A stretch of 41,191 bases of DNA from Oscillospiraceae bacterium (GTDB lineage: Bacteria > Bacillota > Clostridia > Oscillospirales > Ruminococcaceae), in assembly GCA_022766785.1 (NCBI GenBank), contig JALEOL010000052.1:1-41191 (forward strand). Direction: 5' to 3'. Within the stretch, counting starts at the first letter, position 1, and each line of letters begins with the position of its first letter. Positions 24,758 to 32,021 of this stretch are shown here, one piece after another. The translations under genes were made by a program, and so were the position numbers. The notes under the pieces are model-generated. The model did not search any database, was not told the DNA's origin, and worked only from the letters and a program-made list of their open reading frames with translations.

Positions 24758-25876
24758 ATGACGAACTACACATATATCGCCCCCTGCCATTTCGGGATAG
24801 AAAAGACCCTCTCGTTCGAGGTGAAGAAAATCGGCGGAGAAAACATCACCGTGACCGACGGACGGGTGACGTTCACCGGCGGCGCCGACCTCTGCGCAAA
24901 GGCGAACATCTGCCTTTCCACAGCGGAGAGGGTGTGCGTTCTGCTGGGGCAGTTCCGGGCAAAGACCTTTGACGAGCTGTTCGAGGGGATAAGGGCGCTG
25001 CCGCTGTCGGATTTCATCGGAAGATACGAGGCATTCCCGAACCGGGGGCACTCGCTCAATTCCACGCTGAAAAGCATACCGGCATGCCAGAAGATAATCA
25101 AAAAAGCAATGGCGGTGAACCTCTGCCACGCCTACGGAGTTCAGACAATGCCGGAGACCGGGGCAGTGGCGCAGATACGCTTCTCGATAATGAAAGACGA
25201 GGTGACGCTCATGCTGGACGCCAGCGGCACCGGGCTTCACAAGCGCGGCTACCGCAGGGAAAGCAACGCCGCCCCGATAAAGGAGACCCTGGCGGCAGGG
25301 CTTATCGACCTCGCCAGAGTACGGGAGAACGATGTGATAGTCGACCCGTTCTGCGGCTCGGGCACGCTTCTTATAGAAGCCGGGCTGAAAGCGCTGAACA
25401 TCGCGCCCGGGCTTTACCGCAGCTTTGCGGCGGAGCGTCTGGGATTTATTCCCGACAAGACCTGGCAGGCGGCAAGGCAGCAGGCGGCGGAGGAAATAAA
25501 GCGCGATGCTCAGTTCCGGGCTTACGGCTATGATATCGACGGGGAGTGCGTCAGCCTTACCCTGTCGAACGCCCGGAAAGCGTCGCCGCTGCTGAAGATA
25601 TCCGCCGAAAAACGCGATATCCGGGATTTCGTGAAGCCGGCGGACAACATCAAGCTGATCACCAATCCCCCCTACGGCGAGCGAATGCTGGAGACCGGGG
25701 AAGCACGGGAATTATACCGGGTCATGGGCGAAAGGCTGCTCCCCCTGGACGGCAGCCAGCTTTACGTCATCACCCCGGACGAGGAATTCGAGGACATCTT
25801 CGGACAGAAAGCGGACAAGAACCGCAAGCTGTACAACGGCATGATGATGTGCCGCCTGTACTCCTTCTTCAGATAA
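24758..25876 (+). CDS. THUMP-domain class I SAM-dependent RNA methyltransferase (RlmL-like)
   Basis: 372 residues. N-terminal ferredoxin-like/THUMP part (about 1-165), starting IAPCHFGIEKTLSFEVKKIG. The methyltransferase domain follows, with SAM motif I VDPFCGSGTLLIEAG, GYDIDGECVSLTLSNAR and the N-methyltransferase motif TNPPYGERML. This is the COG0116 family; the E. coli relative RlmL makes m2G in 23S rRNA, and the precise target here is inferred only. It lacks the second (RlmK) domain of the E. coli fusion. GGAG lies about eight bases before the ATG at 24758. The transglutaminase gene follows after 6 nt. Confidence 0.9.
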   Translation: MTNYTYIAPCHFGIEKTLSFEVKKIGGENITVTDGRVTFTGGADLCAKANICLSTAERVCVLLGQFRAKTFDELFEGIRALPLSDFIGRYEAFPNRGHSLNSTLKSIPACQKIIKKAMAVNLCHAYGVQTMPETGAVAQIRFSIMKDEVTLMLDASGTGLHKRGYRRESNAAPIKETLAAGLIDLARVRENDVIVDPFCGSGTLLIEAGLKALNIAPGLYRSFAAERLGFIPDKTWQAARQQAAEEIKRDAQFRAYGYDIDGECVSLTLSNARKASPLLKISAEKRDIRDFVKPADNIKLITNPPYGERMLETGEARELYRVMGERLLPLDGSQLYVITPDEEFEDIFGQKADKNRKLYNGMMMCRLYSFFR

Positions 25877-25882
25877 GGTGAC

Positions 25883-28024
25883 ATGAAGACAAAGAAAAAA
25901 GTAAAATTCGACGGCGCAGCGCCGCTGCCGATAATGCTGTTCCTGCTGTCGGTGTGCGCTTCGCTGATGTACACCCTGTGCCGCAGTCAGTTCATTCCCT
26001 GCACGCTCATAATGGGCGCGCTCACCGCCGGGATATTCCTGCTGTTTTACAAGGCGCGCTTCCGCCCGGTGGTAACGACCTTGTCGATATTTGCGCTGGT
26101 GCTGGCGGCGTGGGCTGTCGGCTCCTTTGCCGGGGGGATATCCACGGAGGACGGCAGCTTCATGACGTTCCTGTTCACCGCCTCGGCGCAGTTCGACCTG
26201 CTTTACGCGGCGGCGGCAATAGTGATATTCTCGCTGGTCGTCGGCTTCATCGGGTGCTATTTCTCGGTGATAAGCCCGCGCCCCTGCTTCCTTATGCTGC
26301 TGACATTCATTCCGCTGATACTGTCATTCCGCACCGCAAGGGCGCTCCCGGCGTATTTCACGCTGATAATGGCGGCGTGCTTCGTCTTTGCCTGCGCAAA
26401 TCTCTCTGTGCCGATACCGTCGGATAACTCCACGGCGCTGTTCGAGGACAAGTCCGGCAGGCGCCGCAGGATCGCGCTTTCCTGTGCGGCGGCAGCGGTC
26501 ATAGGGCTTGCCACGGCGATAATCCCCAGACCGAACGAGGAGCCGGTATTCGACACGCTGGATAACCTTGTGCCGCAGGATCACGGCTATTTCAACACCG
26601 TGGGGCTGTCGAACTTCGCATCTCACTCCTCCGTGAACAACGGCAGCAATTCCCCCAGGGGAACGCTGCTGTTCACCGTTGACACCACCGCCCCGGGCTA
26701 CCTCACGCGCTGGGTGTTCGATGAATACGGCGAGGACGGCTGGTATGCGCTGGAGCAATACAATACCGGCTATCCCGGGTGGGAATACAACGCCCAGGCA
26801 GCCGACTGGGCGGCGTTTCTCAAAAAGGCGAGCGCCGGCAGCGACAAGCTGTACCCCGATAACAGCGCCCTTGTCCGGGACACCGACGCCGGAGAAGATC
26901 TCATCGGGATCACCGGTATAACTATCCGGGACGGCTCCTCGACCCGTGTTGTGATCCACCCCACCGGAACATACCGTGCGCTTTTGCCGGAGGTATGCGG
27001 CAGGACTTACCGCACGCCCCGGGGAGATATCTTCACCGAAAACAGTATCCCGGCAGATTCCACATACTACCTGCGGCATCACACCGGTTTCCCCGATGAG
27101 GAATATCTGCGCCGGGTGGACTCCGACAGCGTTGACATGCTGATATCGGACGCATATTACAGCGATCTCATTACCGCCAGCGAATACTCTGCACTGTCGG
27201 AGGATCTCGAGAACTCCCGGGCGTATCTTTACAGCTGCGGCACCACGGGGATATCCGCCAGGATACAGGCGCTTGCAGATGAGATAACCGCCGGCTGCAC
27301 CTCCGACTACGAAAAGGCGGCGGCACTGGAAAAATGGTTCGGCGAAGCCGGGTTTATCTACGACATGGAATTTGTGCCGGAGGAAAAGGGCGTGGAATAC
27401 TTCCTGTTCCGGAGCCGCCGGGGGATATGCAGCGATTACGCCACCGCGCTTACGCTGCTCGCCCGTGCCGCCGGACTTCCTGCGCGCTACTGCGAGGGCT
27501 TCGTGGTATCCCGGGAGACCTACGACCCCGCCACCGGACTGTATAACATCACCGACGCCCAGGCACACGCGTGGCCGCAGATCTACATACCAGGCGCAGG
27601 GTGGGTGGATTTTGACGCAACCGGCTTCGCGATCCCGGCGGAAAACGACGAGGGCTATATGATATGGCTGTATATCGCCGCAGGAGCCGCCGTCCTCGTG
27701 ATACTGGCGTTTATCCTGAGGAAACCCCTGGGCTGGCTTGGGTTCTGCATAAGCTACCCCGTCCGCAGCGGAAACAGCCGTATCCGGGGCGTGTATTTCC
27801 GGGCGCGCCGTATCGCGGCGGAGCTTGCGCTCATGGACGAGCAGGCGCTTTCCGTCGGCGAGGTGCAGAAGATACTCACCGACCGCCTGAGTCTCCCCGG
27901 GGAAGCAGGCAGGATATGCTCCGCAGCGGATCGCCTGTTCTATTCGGACGGCGGCGATATCCCGGAAACGGGTCTGCTGAAAGACCTTTCCGCCCTGAAA
28001 AAACGCAGAAGGAGGCTGAAATAG
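25883..28024 (+). CDS. Transglutaminase-like membrane protein
   Basis: 713 residues. About six N-terminal helices (to roughly residue 215), an extracellular region with a papain-like transglutaminase domain at about 440-585, one more helix near 595-615 and a cytoplasmic tail. The Cys-His-Asp triad is intact: C516 in RRGICSDYATALTLLARAAG, H562 in DAQAHAWPQIYIPG and D578 in WVDFDATGF. This is the TgpA-like layout. Such proteins usually accompany a DUF58 protein and a MoxR AAA ATPase. Here DUF58 follows immediately (its ATG abuts this stop), but no MoxR gene is present in the window. A cell-surface protease, amidase or cross-linking role is plausible; the substrate is unknown. Confidence 0.88.
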   Translation: MKTKKKVKFDGAAPLPIMLFLLSVCASLMYTLCRSQFIPCTLIMGALTAGIFLLFYKARFRPVVTTLSIFALVLAAWAVGSFAGGISTEDGSFMTFLFTASAQFDLLYAAAAIVIFSLVVGFIGCYFSVISPRPCFLMLLTFIPLILSFRTARALPAYFTLIMAACFVFACANLSVPIPSDNSTALFEDKSGRRRRIALSCAAAAVIGLATAIIPRPNEEPVFDTLDNLVPQDHGYFNTVGLSNFASHSSVNNGSNSPRGTLLFTVDTTAPGYLTRWVFDEYGEDGWYALEQYNTGYPGWEYNAQAADWAAFLKKASAGSDKLYPDNSALVRDTDAGEDLIGITGITIRDGSSTRVVIHPTGTYRALLPEVCGRTYRTPRGDIFTENSIPADSTYYLRHHTGFPDEEYLRRVDSDSVDMLISDAYYSDLITASEYSALSEDLENSRAYLYSCGTTGISARIQALADEITAGCTSDYEKAAALEKWFGEAGFIYDMEFVPEEKGVEYFLFRSRRGICSDYATALTLLARAAGLPARYCEGFVVSRETYDPATGLYNITDAQAHAWPQIYIPGAGWVDFDATGFAIPAENDEGYMIWLYIAAGAAVLVILAFILRKPLGWLGFCISYPVRSGNSRIRGVYFRARRIAAELALMDEQALSVGEVQKILTDRLSLPGEAGRICSAADRLFYSDGGDIPETGLLKDLSALKKRRRRLK

Positions 28025-28975
28025 ATGATGAAGCTCAGCATTGCCGGCTGGATAGAAGCGCTGCTGTTCGCCGGAATGGTGCTGCTGTACATAAGCGGCG
28101 AAAGCGGCTGCATTCTCGTCTATTCGATAGCGCTTGCCGCCGCGCTCTCCATTATCACCTGCGTTGTTTCCCGGCGGCACTTCTCGATAAGCTGCACCGG
28201 CTGCTCCGGGTTGTATAATGTCGGGGACAGGATAAGCGTTGAGCTTTCCCTGACCGCCCGGGGGTTCTGCATTCTCCCTTTCGTCACCGTCAATGGCAGA
28301 TTTCTCGGTCAGCCCTTTACGGCGCGGTGCTGCGTTCTCGGCAGGAGGGGAAGCGTAAAGCTCACACTGCGCGCCGCGGAATGCGGACTCAGCCGCCTTG
28401 AGATAGACGAGGTAATTCTGAGGGATCTCCTGGGGATAATATATCTCAAGTCGGACATACGCCCCGAACCCGTCACAGCTGCGATAATGCCGAGGGTGGT
28501 GGGATATACCGGGCCGGAAGTCCCTGTGAACCTTATCCCCTCGGACAACGACGAGGAAGCCGCACAGTCGCTGATGACCGGGGGTACCCCTGGGTACGAT
28601 CACCGGGAATACGAAAAGGGCGACTCGCTGCGCAGGATAAACTACAAGCTCTCCGCCAAGAAGCACGCCCTCTATGTCCGCAAGGACGAGAACCTTGCCG
28701 CCGAAAGCGTGGATATCGTGATAGCTCCCGGCTCTGACGGGAACTGCGCAGAACAGGCGTTCGCCCTGGCAGGAAAGCTCACCGCCGCCGGAGGGACTGC
28801 CCGGGTGATATGCGGCACGGACAGCTTCACCGCCGGGTATTCTTCGCTGACAAAGCTGCGGGAGTGGCTGGCGTTCCGGGATCTGTCCTCCGTGGGAAAT
28901 GCCGCGCCGCCGCGTTCAGAGGCGATAATGCACACCACTGTGACTATTTCGCCGACCGGTTTTGTTGTTACATGA
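28025..28975 (+). CDS. DUF58 domain protein
   Basis: 316 residues. Two N-terminal helices (about 8-45), a beta-rich region, then the DUF58 core GGTPGYDHREYEKGDSLRRI and NYKLSAKKHALYVRKDE, followed by a vWA-like segment (VDIVIAPGSDGNCAEQAF). The GxxxxxREYxxGDxxRxIxWxxSA signature is nearly intact, with Tyr for Trp in INYKLSAK. GGAGG within the end of the transglutaminase gene serves as binding site; ATG codons occur at 28025 and 28028. It probably works with the upstream transglutaminase at the membrane. Ends at a terminator. Confidence 0.87.
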   Translation: MMKLSIAGWIEALLFAGMVLLYISGESGCILVYSIALAAALSIITCVVSRRHFSISCTGCSGLYNVGDRISVELSLTARGFCILPFVTVNGRFLGQPFTARCCVLGRRGSVKLTLRAAECGLSRLEIDEVILRDLLGIIYLKSDIRPEPVTAAIMPRVVGYTGPEVPVNLIPSDNDEEAAQSLMTGGTPGYDHREYEKGDSLRRINYKLSAKKHALYVRKDENLAAESVDIVIAPGSDGNCAEQAFALAGKLTAAGGTARVICGTDSFTAGYSSLTKLREWLAFRDLSSVGNAAPPRSEAIMHTTVTISPTGFVVT

Positions 28976-28979
28976 ATTT

Positions 28980-29009
28980 TCCGCGTTCCGAACCGGGGCG
29001 CGGATTTTT
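28980..29009 (+). terminator. Terminator after the DUF58 gene
   Basis: TCCGCG (28980-28985) pairs with CGCGGA (28999-29004), followed by TTTTT. Confidence 0.75.
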
Positions 29010-29048
29010 CATAATAAGTGGGCGTAACATCTCAAATTCATAGATACT

Positions 29049-29082
29049 AAAAAATAACCGGTGGATATTTCTACCCACCGGT
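29049..29082 (-). terminator. Terminator of the 81-residue protein gene
   Basis: ACCGGTGG (29057-29064) and CCACCGGT (29075-29082) form a perfect 8-bp stem. On the minus strand it is followed by TATTTTTTAG. Confidence 0.85.
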
Positions 29083-29096
29083 CTGAACAGAAAAAC

Positions 29097-29342
29097 TCAC
29101 GCAGTCACTTCAAGCTCACTTGTCAGCTGCTCAGGGAAGCCGCCTGCCGCAAGGTAATCCTCGGCGATGTCCATAGCGTTCACCGTGGACACCTTGTGGT
29201 CGTTGAGCACCCTCGCGAACCGGAGTATCTCCTCCCTGTCCGTGCAGAGATCTCCGATGCAGTAGCTGCTGCTGCGTACACCATAAGCCGTGTACCTCAC
29301 CATGTCCTCTGTCGTTCTTTCTTCAGAAATAATTACCCACAT
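29097..29342 (-). CDS. Small soluble protein, DUF6514-like
   Basis: 81 residues, acidic, no membrane helix. The pattern YTAYGVRSSSYCIGDLCTD, then RVLNDHKVSTVNAMDIAEDYL resembles the small DUF6514 proteins of Ruminococcaceae, in which a YG-x-D-I-x-D strand block precedes an N-x-x-x-V-x-D-FL end. This assignment is from memory and tentative. GGAGG lies seven bases before the ATG, and an extended -10 promoter and a terminator make it a monocistronic unit. Function unknown. Confidence 0.7.
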   Translation of the reverse strand: MWVIISEERTTEDMVRYTAYGVRSSSYCIGDLCTDREEILRFARVLNDHKVSTVNAMDIAEDYLAAGGFPEQLTSELEVTA

Positions 29343-29390
29343 ATCGATACCTCCTATTATAACAAAGGTCCTGCCGTTGTTTCTGAGTGT

Positions 29391-29399
29391 ATTATATCA
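29391..29399 (-). promoter_or_regulatory. Extended -10 promoter of the 81-residue protein gene
   Basis: Minus-strand TGATATAAT (TGnTATAAT) at 29399-29391, about 45 nt upstream of the ATG. No clear -35. Confidence 0.5.
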
Positions 29400-29584
29400 C
29401 AATATTCGATAGTTTTCTGCAAATTTTCTGTTAAGATTTCAATTTTTGGCAATTCACTAAATTGTTTCATGCGGTTTCGTGCATTTTTTGACAACAAACT
29501 TGCACCTTACCATGTAACTCCATTTCATTCCAGTTAATTTCCCGTTTATTTCTTAAACATGCTTTTCCACTACTTTAACACTGT

Positions 29585-29713
29585 TTTCAACTTTGTTAGT
29601 GTACTATACAAGCGGTTTCGGGCAGTTTTTCAACTGAAATGTTGAAAAATACCGAAAGTTAATCAACCATTCAACAGATTTAACCACCCTTTCAACAGTT
29701 TTCACCGTTGAAA
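29585..29713. repeat. Cluster of TTTCAAC / GTTGAAA boxes in an AT-rich gap
   Basis: TTTCAAC occurs at 29585, 29628 and 29690. ATTCAAC is at 29669, and the inverted form GTTGAAA is at 29641 and 29707. The 29626-29649 pair makes a perfect TTTTTCAAC/GTTGAAAAA palindrome around six bases, and 29690-29713 repeats the arrangement. The gap 29400-29741 has no convincing gene. Repeated binding sites for a DNA-binding protein are the simplest reading. Confidence 0.5.
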
Positions 29714-29739
29714 ATGTGGAAAACTCCTCTCTGATTTGC

Positions 29740-29769
29740 ACAAAAAAACGGCGGCATTTTCAGCCGCCG
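29740..29769 (-). terminator. Terminator of the 134-residue membrane protein gene
   Basis: Minus-strand CGGCGGC (29769-29763) pairs with GCCGCCG (29755-29749) around TGAAAAT, followed by seven T. It lies about 140 nt beyond the stop at 29907. Confidence 0.85.
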
Positions 29770-29780
29770 CAGATATGCGG

Positions 29781-29815
29781 ATATGTTGACGAAAAAATAA
29801 CAATATGTTGACGAA
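29781..29815. repeat. Direct repeat ATATGTTGACGAA, 22 nt apart
   Basis: Two perfect 13-nt copies at 29781-29793 and 29803-29815. The 22-nt period is about two helical turns, as expected for cooperative binding on one DNA face. They lie between the terminator and the stop codon of the minus-strand membrane protein gene. Confidence 0.55.
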
Positions 29816-29906
29816 CACCCGACCCGGGATCGATCTCCGCAAAATATCCTCCAACGATACAATAAGCATTGTGCCATCACCCAGAAAACCGGACTGTGCA
29901 TTTCGC

Positions 29907-30311
29907 TCATGCTTCCTTTCGGGTAAGACGGGTGAGCGCAGCAAACGACAGTGTTATCCAGACAGTTCCCACCGCTATTCCAACGGGATATAACGGCGTA
30001 TATACATATATCACAGGATTATGGTTCGCCCAGATGTTGTACTCGATAATCCCGGTTATCCCAGAGACCACCAGCGCAATAATATTCACCGGAAGTACCG
30101 AAAACAGCAGATAATTGCGGAAATCCGCACCACGCCGCAGTTCTGCACCCCTCTCCATCACCGAAAGAAACAGCGCAAATCCCGCCGCGCAAAGTGCCCA
30201 GAGCACGATCGACGCAACATTTGTCCAGACAAAAGCCCCGATAAAGAACAGCACCGATTGACCGATCAGATTAACCAGTGCGTCAAAAGAATATGTTCTT
30301 ACAGCTTTCAT
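29907..30311 (-). CDS. Four-helix membrane protein of unknown function
   Basis: 134 residues. Hydrophobic stretches at about 10-30, 34-52, 72-94 and 104-124, with a basic loop (MERGAELRRGADF) between the second and third; ends RLTRKEA. I do not recognise a family. GGGAGGTG lies five bases before the ATG at 30311; the in-frame codon at 30341 lies at the promoter -10. It has its own promoter at 30340-30368 and its ribosome binding site forms the 3' arm of a hairpin that can only form on read-through transcripts. Confidence 0.75.
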   Translation of the reverse strand: MKAVRTYSFDALVNLIGQSVLFFIGAFVWTNVASIVLWALCAAGFALFLSVMERGAELRRGADFRNYLLFSVLPVNIIALVVSGITGIIEYNIWANHNPVIYVYTPLYPVGIAVGTVWITLSFAALTRLTRKEA

Positions 30312-30365
30312 AAAAACACCTCCCGTTCGTGTTTCTATCATAGTAACACTTTATCCGGGAGGTGT
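30312..30365 (-). terminator. Hairpin that contains the ribosome binding site of the 134-residue gene
   Basis: Minus-strand ACACCTCCCG (30365-30356) is a perfect 10-bp complement of CGGGAGGTGT (30325-30316), followed by TTTT and the ATG. The 5' arm lies inside the promoter, upstream of the predicted start near 30333. The hairpin could therefore form only on RNA reading in from the CPBP/tsaD operon, where it would terminate transcription or hide the ribosome binding site. The 30-nt loop is long for a terminator. Confidence 0.5.
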
Positions 30366-30368
30366 CAA
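30340..30368 (-). promoter_or_regulatory. Sigma-A promoter of the 134-residue membrane protein gene
   Basis: Minus-strand TTGACA (30368-30363), 17-nt spacer, TACTAT (30345-30340). Start near 30333. Confidence 0.65.
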
Positions 30369-30429
30369 CCTCTGTTTATCATTTTTGTAGGAATGCATAG
30401 CAGCTCCCGGGTCGTTTTGTTGATTCTGA

Positions 30430-31476
30430 CTAAGAGCCGCCAAGCAGCTTATACAGCGCTTTCGGAATGAACTGAAACGTGAACGTATCTGCGGCAAGCA
30501 GCAGCGCAATGATCACCGTGAAGCGCGACAGGAACACGCCCCAGCGCTTTGCGGTGGAGACCTCCCACATTTTCGGGACTTTATAGCGCTTTATCTTCCT
30601 GAGCTTTGCGATAGCCATCAGCACTCCAATGATCATCAGCATGATCAGCAGGAAGCAGAACACCAGATAGCACACCACACCGGGGGTTTGTTCGGTGGAT
30701 ATCCCCAAAAGGTAATCCCCCACGTCGTCAAACGTTATCAGCAAAAGCATTATCCCGGACATGCCGTTGAACATGGCGTGCATTACGGTGGTGGTGATTA
30801 TCGACCTTGTGGATACCGCGATATAGCCAAGGCAGATACCCAGCACCGACGCATAGAAGAACTGGCTGAAATTCGCATGGGTAAGCCCGAAAATCAGCCC
30901 CGAAACGAATATCGCAAACCCGTTGCCGTAGGGTCTCAGCGACTGCAGCACTATCCCCCGGAACCAGAATTCCTCAAACAGCGGCGCTATCACCACAAGC
31001 TGCACCAGCAGCACAACGGCGCAGAACATGTTGTCCGGTCTGAGCTCGTTTACGGTGTTGAAGGACTTGTACAGGTCCGTGTTCCTGAACAGATTTGACA
31101 CCAGCATCGTCAGCAGGTTCACCAGGAACGAAAGCCCGTACATCGCCGGGAACATTCCCATGGCATTGCTGAAATACACCGGCTTTTTATAGACCTCTGC
31201 ACACATTCCCTTTGGCTTCAGCAGAAGCGCCGCGCAGATCATCGGGATAATATACAGGAACAGGAAGCTCACCGCCGTCTGAATGAGATATGCGGTGTTG
31301 CCGTCCATTCCCGCGAACAGCCCCGAACTCAGCGCCAGTGACAGCAGAACGTTCTCCGCGCCCCGGGATACATATATTATCACCATCATCAGCCCGAGTT
31401 TCAGGCAGACGCTTTTAAAGCCCGTCATCTTCGGCGCGCTTTCTCCGCCGGGTGTAACGACGATATTCTCCTCCAT
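30430..31476 (-). CDS. CPBP family intramembrane metalloprotease
   Basis: 348 residues, about eight helices. The CPBP/CAAX-protease-like motifs are intact: EExxxR as FEEFWFRG (E168, E169, R173), FGLTHANFSQF (H200) and VMHAMFNG (H233). These residues form the glutamate/histidine active site inside the membrane. Bacterial members often act in bacteriocin immunity or signal processing; the substrate is unknown. The ATG at 31476 is preceded by AAAGGAG; longer in-frame extensions run into the kinase gene upstream and have no binding site. Last gene of the DUF6062-tsaD-kinase-CPBP operon. Confidence 0.9.
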   Translation of the reverse strand: MEENIVVTPGGESAPKMTGFKSVCLKLGLMMVIIYVSRGAENVLLSLALSSGLFAGMDGNTAYLIQTAVSFLFLYIIPMICAALLLKPKGMCAEVYKKPVYFSNAMGMFPAMYGLSFLVNLLTMLVSNLFRNTDLYKSFNTVNELRPDNMFCAVVLLVQLVVIAPLFEEFWFRGIVLQSLRPYGNGFAIFVSGLIFGLTHANFSQFFYASVLGICLGYIAVSTRSIITTTVMHAMFNGMSGIMLLLITFDDVGDYLLGISTEQTPGVVCYLVFCFLLIMLMIIGVLMAIAKLRKIKRYKVPKMWEVSTAKRWGVFLSRFTVIIALLLAADTFTFQFIPKALYKLLGGS

Positions 31477-31501
31477 AGCCGCTCCTTTCCATGGCGTGAT
31501 A

Positions 31502-32011
31502 CTATCCGCCGATAAGCCGATGTTCGCCGCAGATCTCCTCAACGATGTCCTCAATGGATCTGTCCGTGCAGTCCACGGTGATGTCGGCGTATTCCTCATA
31601 CAGCTTCCTGCGGCGGCGGAACACGTCCTCGATCGAATCCCCCGGGCGCATGGCTATACCACGGGTCTTTATGTTATACAGGCGCTTTTCCACCTGCTCC
31701 ACCGGAAGCGACAGATAATATACATATCCGTGCTCTTTCAGGCTCAGCATGGCGCTGCGTGAATACACCGCGCTGCCCCCTGTGGCGATAACGCAGCCGC
31801 CGGTCTCCTCCACAGACATTATAGCGCGCTCCTCCTCAATGCAGAACCAGTCAAGCCCTTTCTGGTCGATCATCTGCTGCAAGAGCATTCCTGTGCGTTC
31901 CTGTATCGTGATATCCGTGTCAATAAAGCGAAAGCCCATAGCCTTTGCCAGCAGCACCCCGATAGTGGATTTGCCGCAGCCGGGCATTCCGATGAGAATT
32001 ATGTTTTTCAT
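31502..32011 (-). CDS. aroK: Shikimate kinase family protein, divergent substrate pocket
   Basis: 169 residues. Walker A GMPGCGKST (residues 8-16), DTD (31-33) and ATGGSAV (76-82) match the shikimate kinase fold, and length is typical. The usual FRxxE motif, whose Arg binds shikimate, reads FCIEE (56-60), and the C-terminal lid is TRGIAMRPGDS rather than the usual RPLL form. The phosphate donor site is therefore intact but shikimate binding is doubtful; the enzyme may phosphorylate another small hydroxylated substrate. The ATG at 32011 follows GAGGTG by six bases; a GTG three codons upstream is less good. Lies 10 nt after tsaD and 25 nt before CPBP; no other aro gene is nearby. Confidence 0.75.
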   Translation of the reverse strand: MKNIILIGMPGCGKSTIGVLLAKAMGFRFIDTDITIQERTGMLLQQMIDQKGLDWFCIEEERAIMSVEETGGCVIATGGSAVYSRSAMLSLKEHGYVYYLSLPVEQVEKRLYNIKTRGIAMRPGDSIEDVFRRRRKLYEEYADITVDCTDRSIEDIVEEICGEHRLIGG

Positions 32012-32021
32012 GCCGCTCACC

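Noticed and set aside
26324..28666. 780-codon open frame on the minus strand
   Set aside because: It is opposite the transglutaminase and DUF58 genes, has no ribosome binding site, and its product is Arg/Gly/His-rich without domains: a GC-rich antisense shadow.
29400..29741. Chromosomal replication origin
   Set aside because: AT-rich with repeats, but no dnaA/dnaN neighbours and no cluster of good TTATCCACA boxes.
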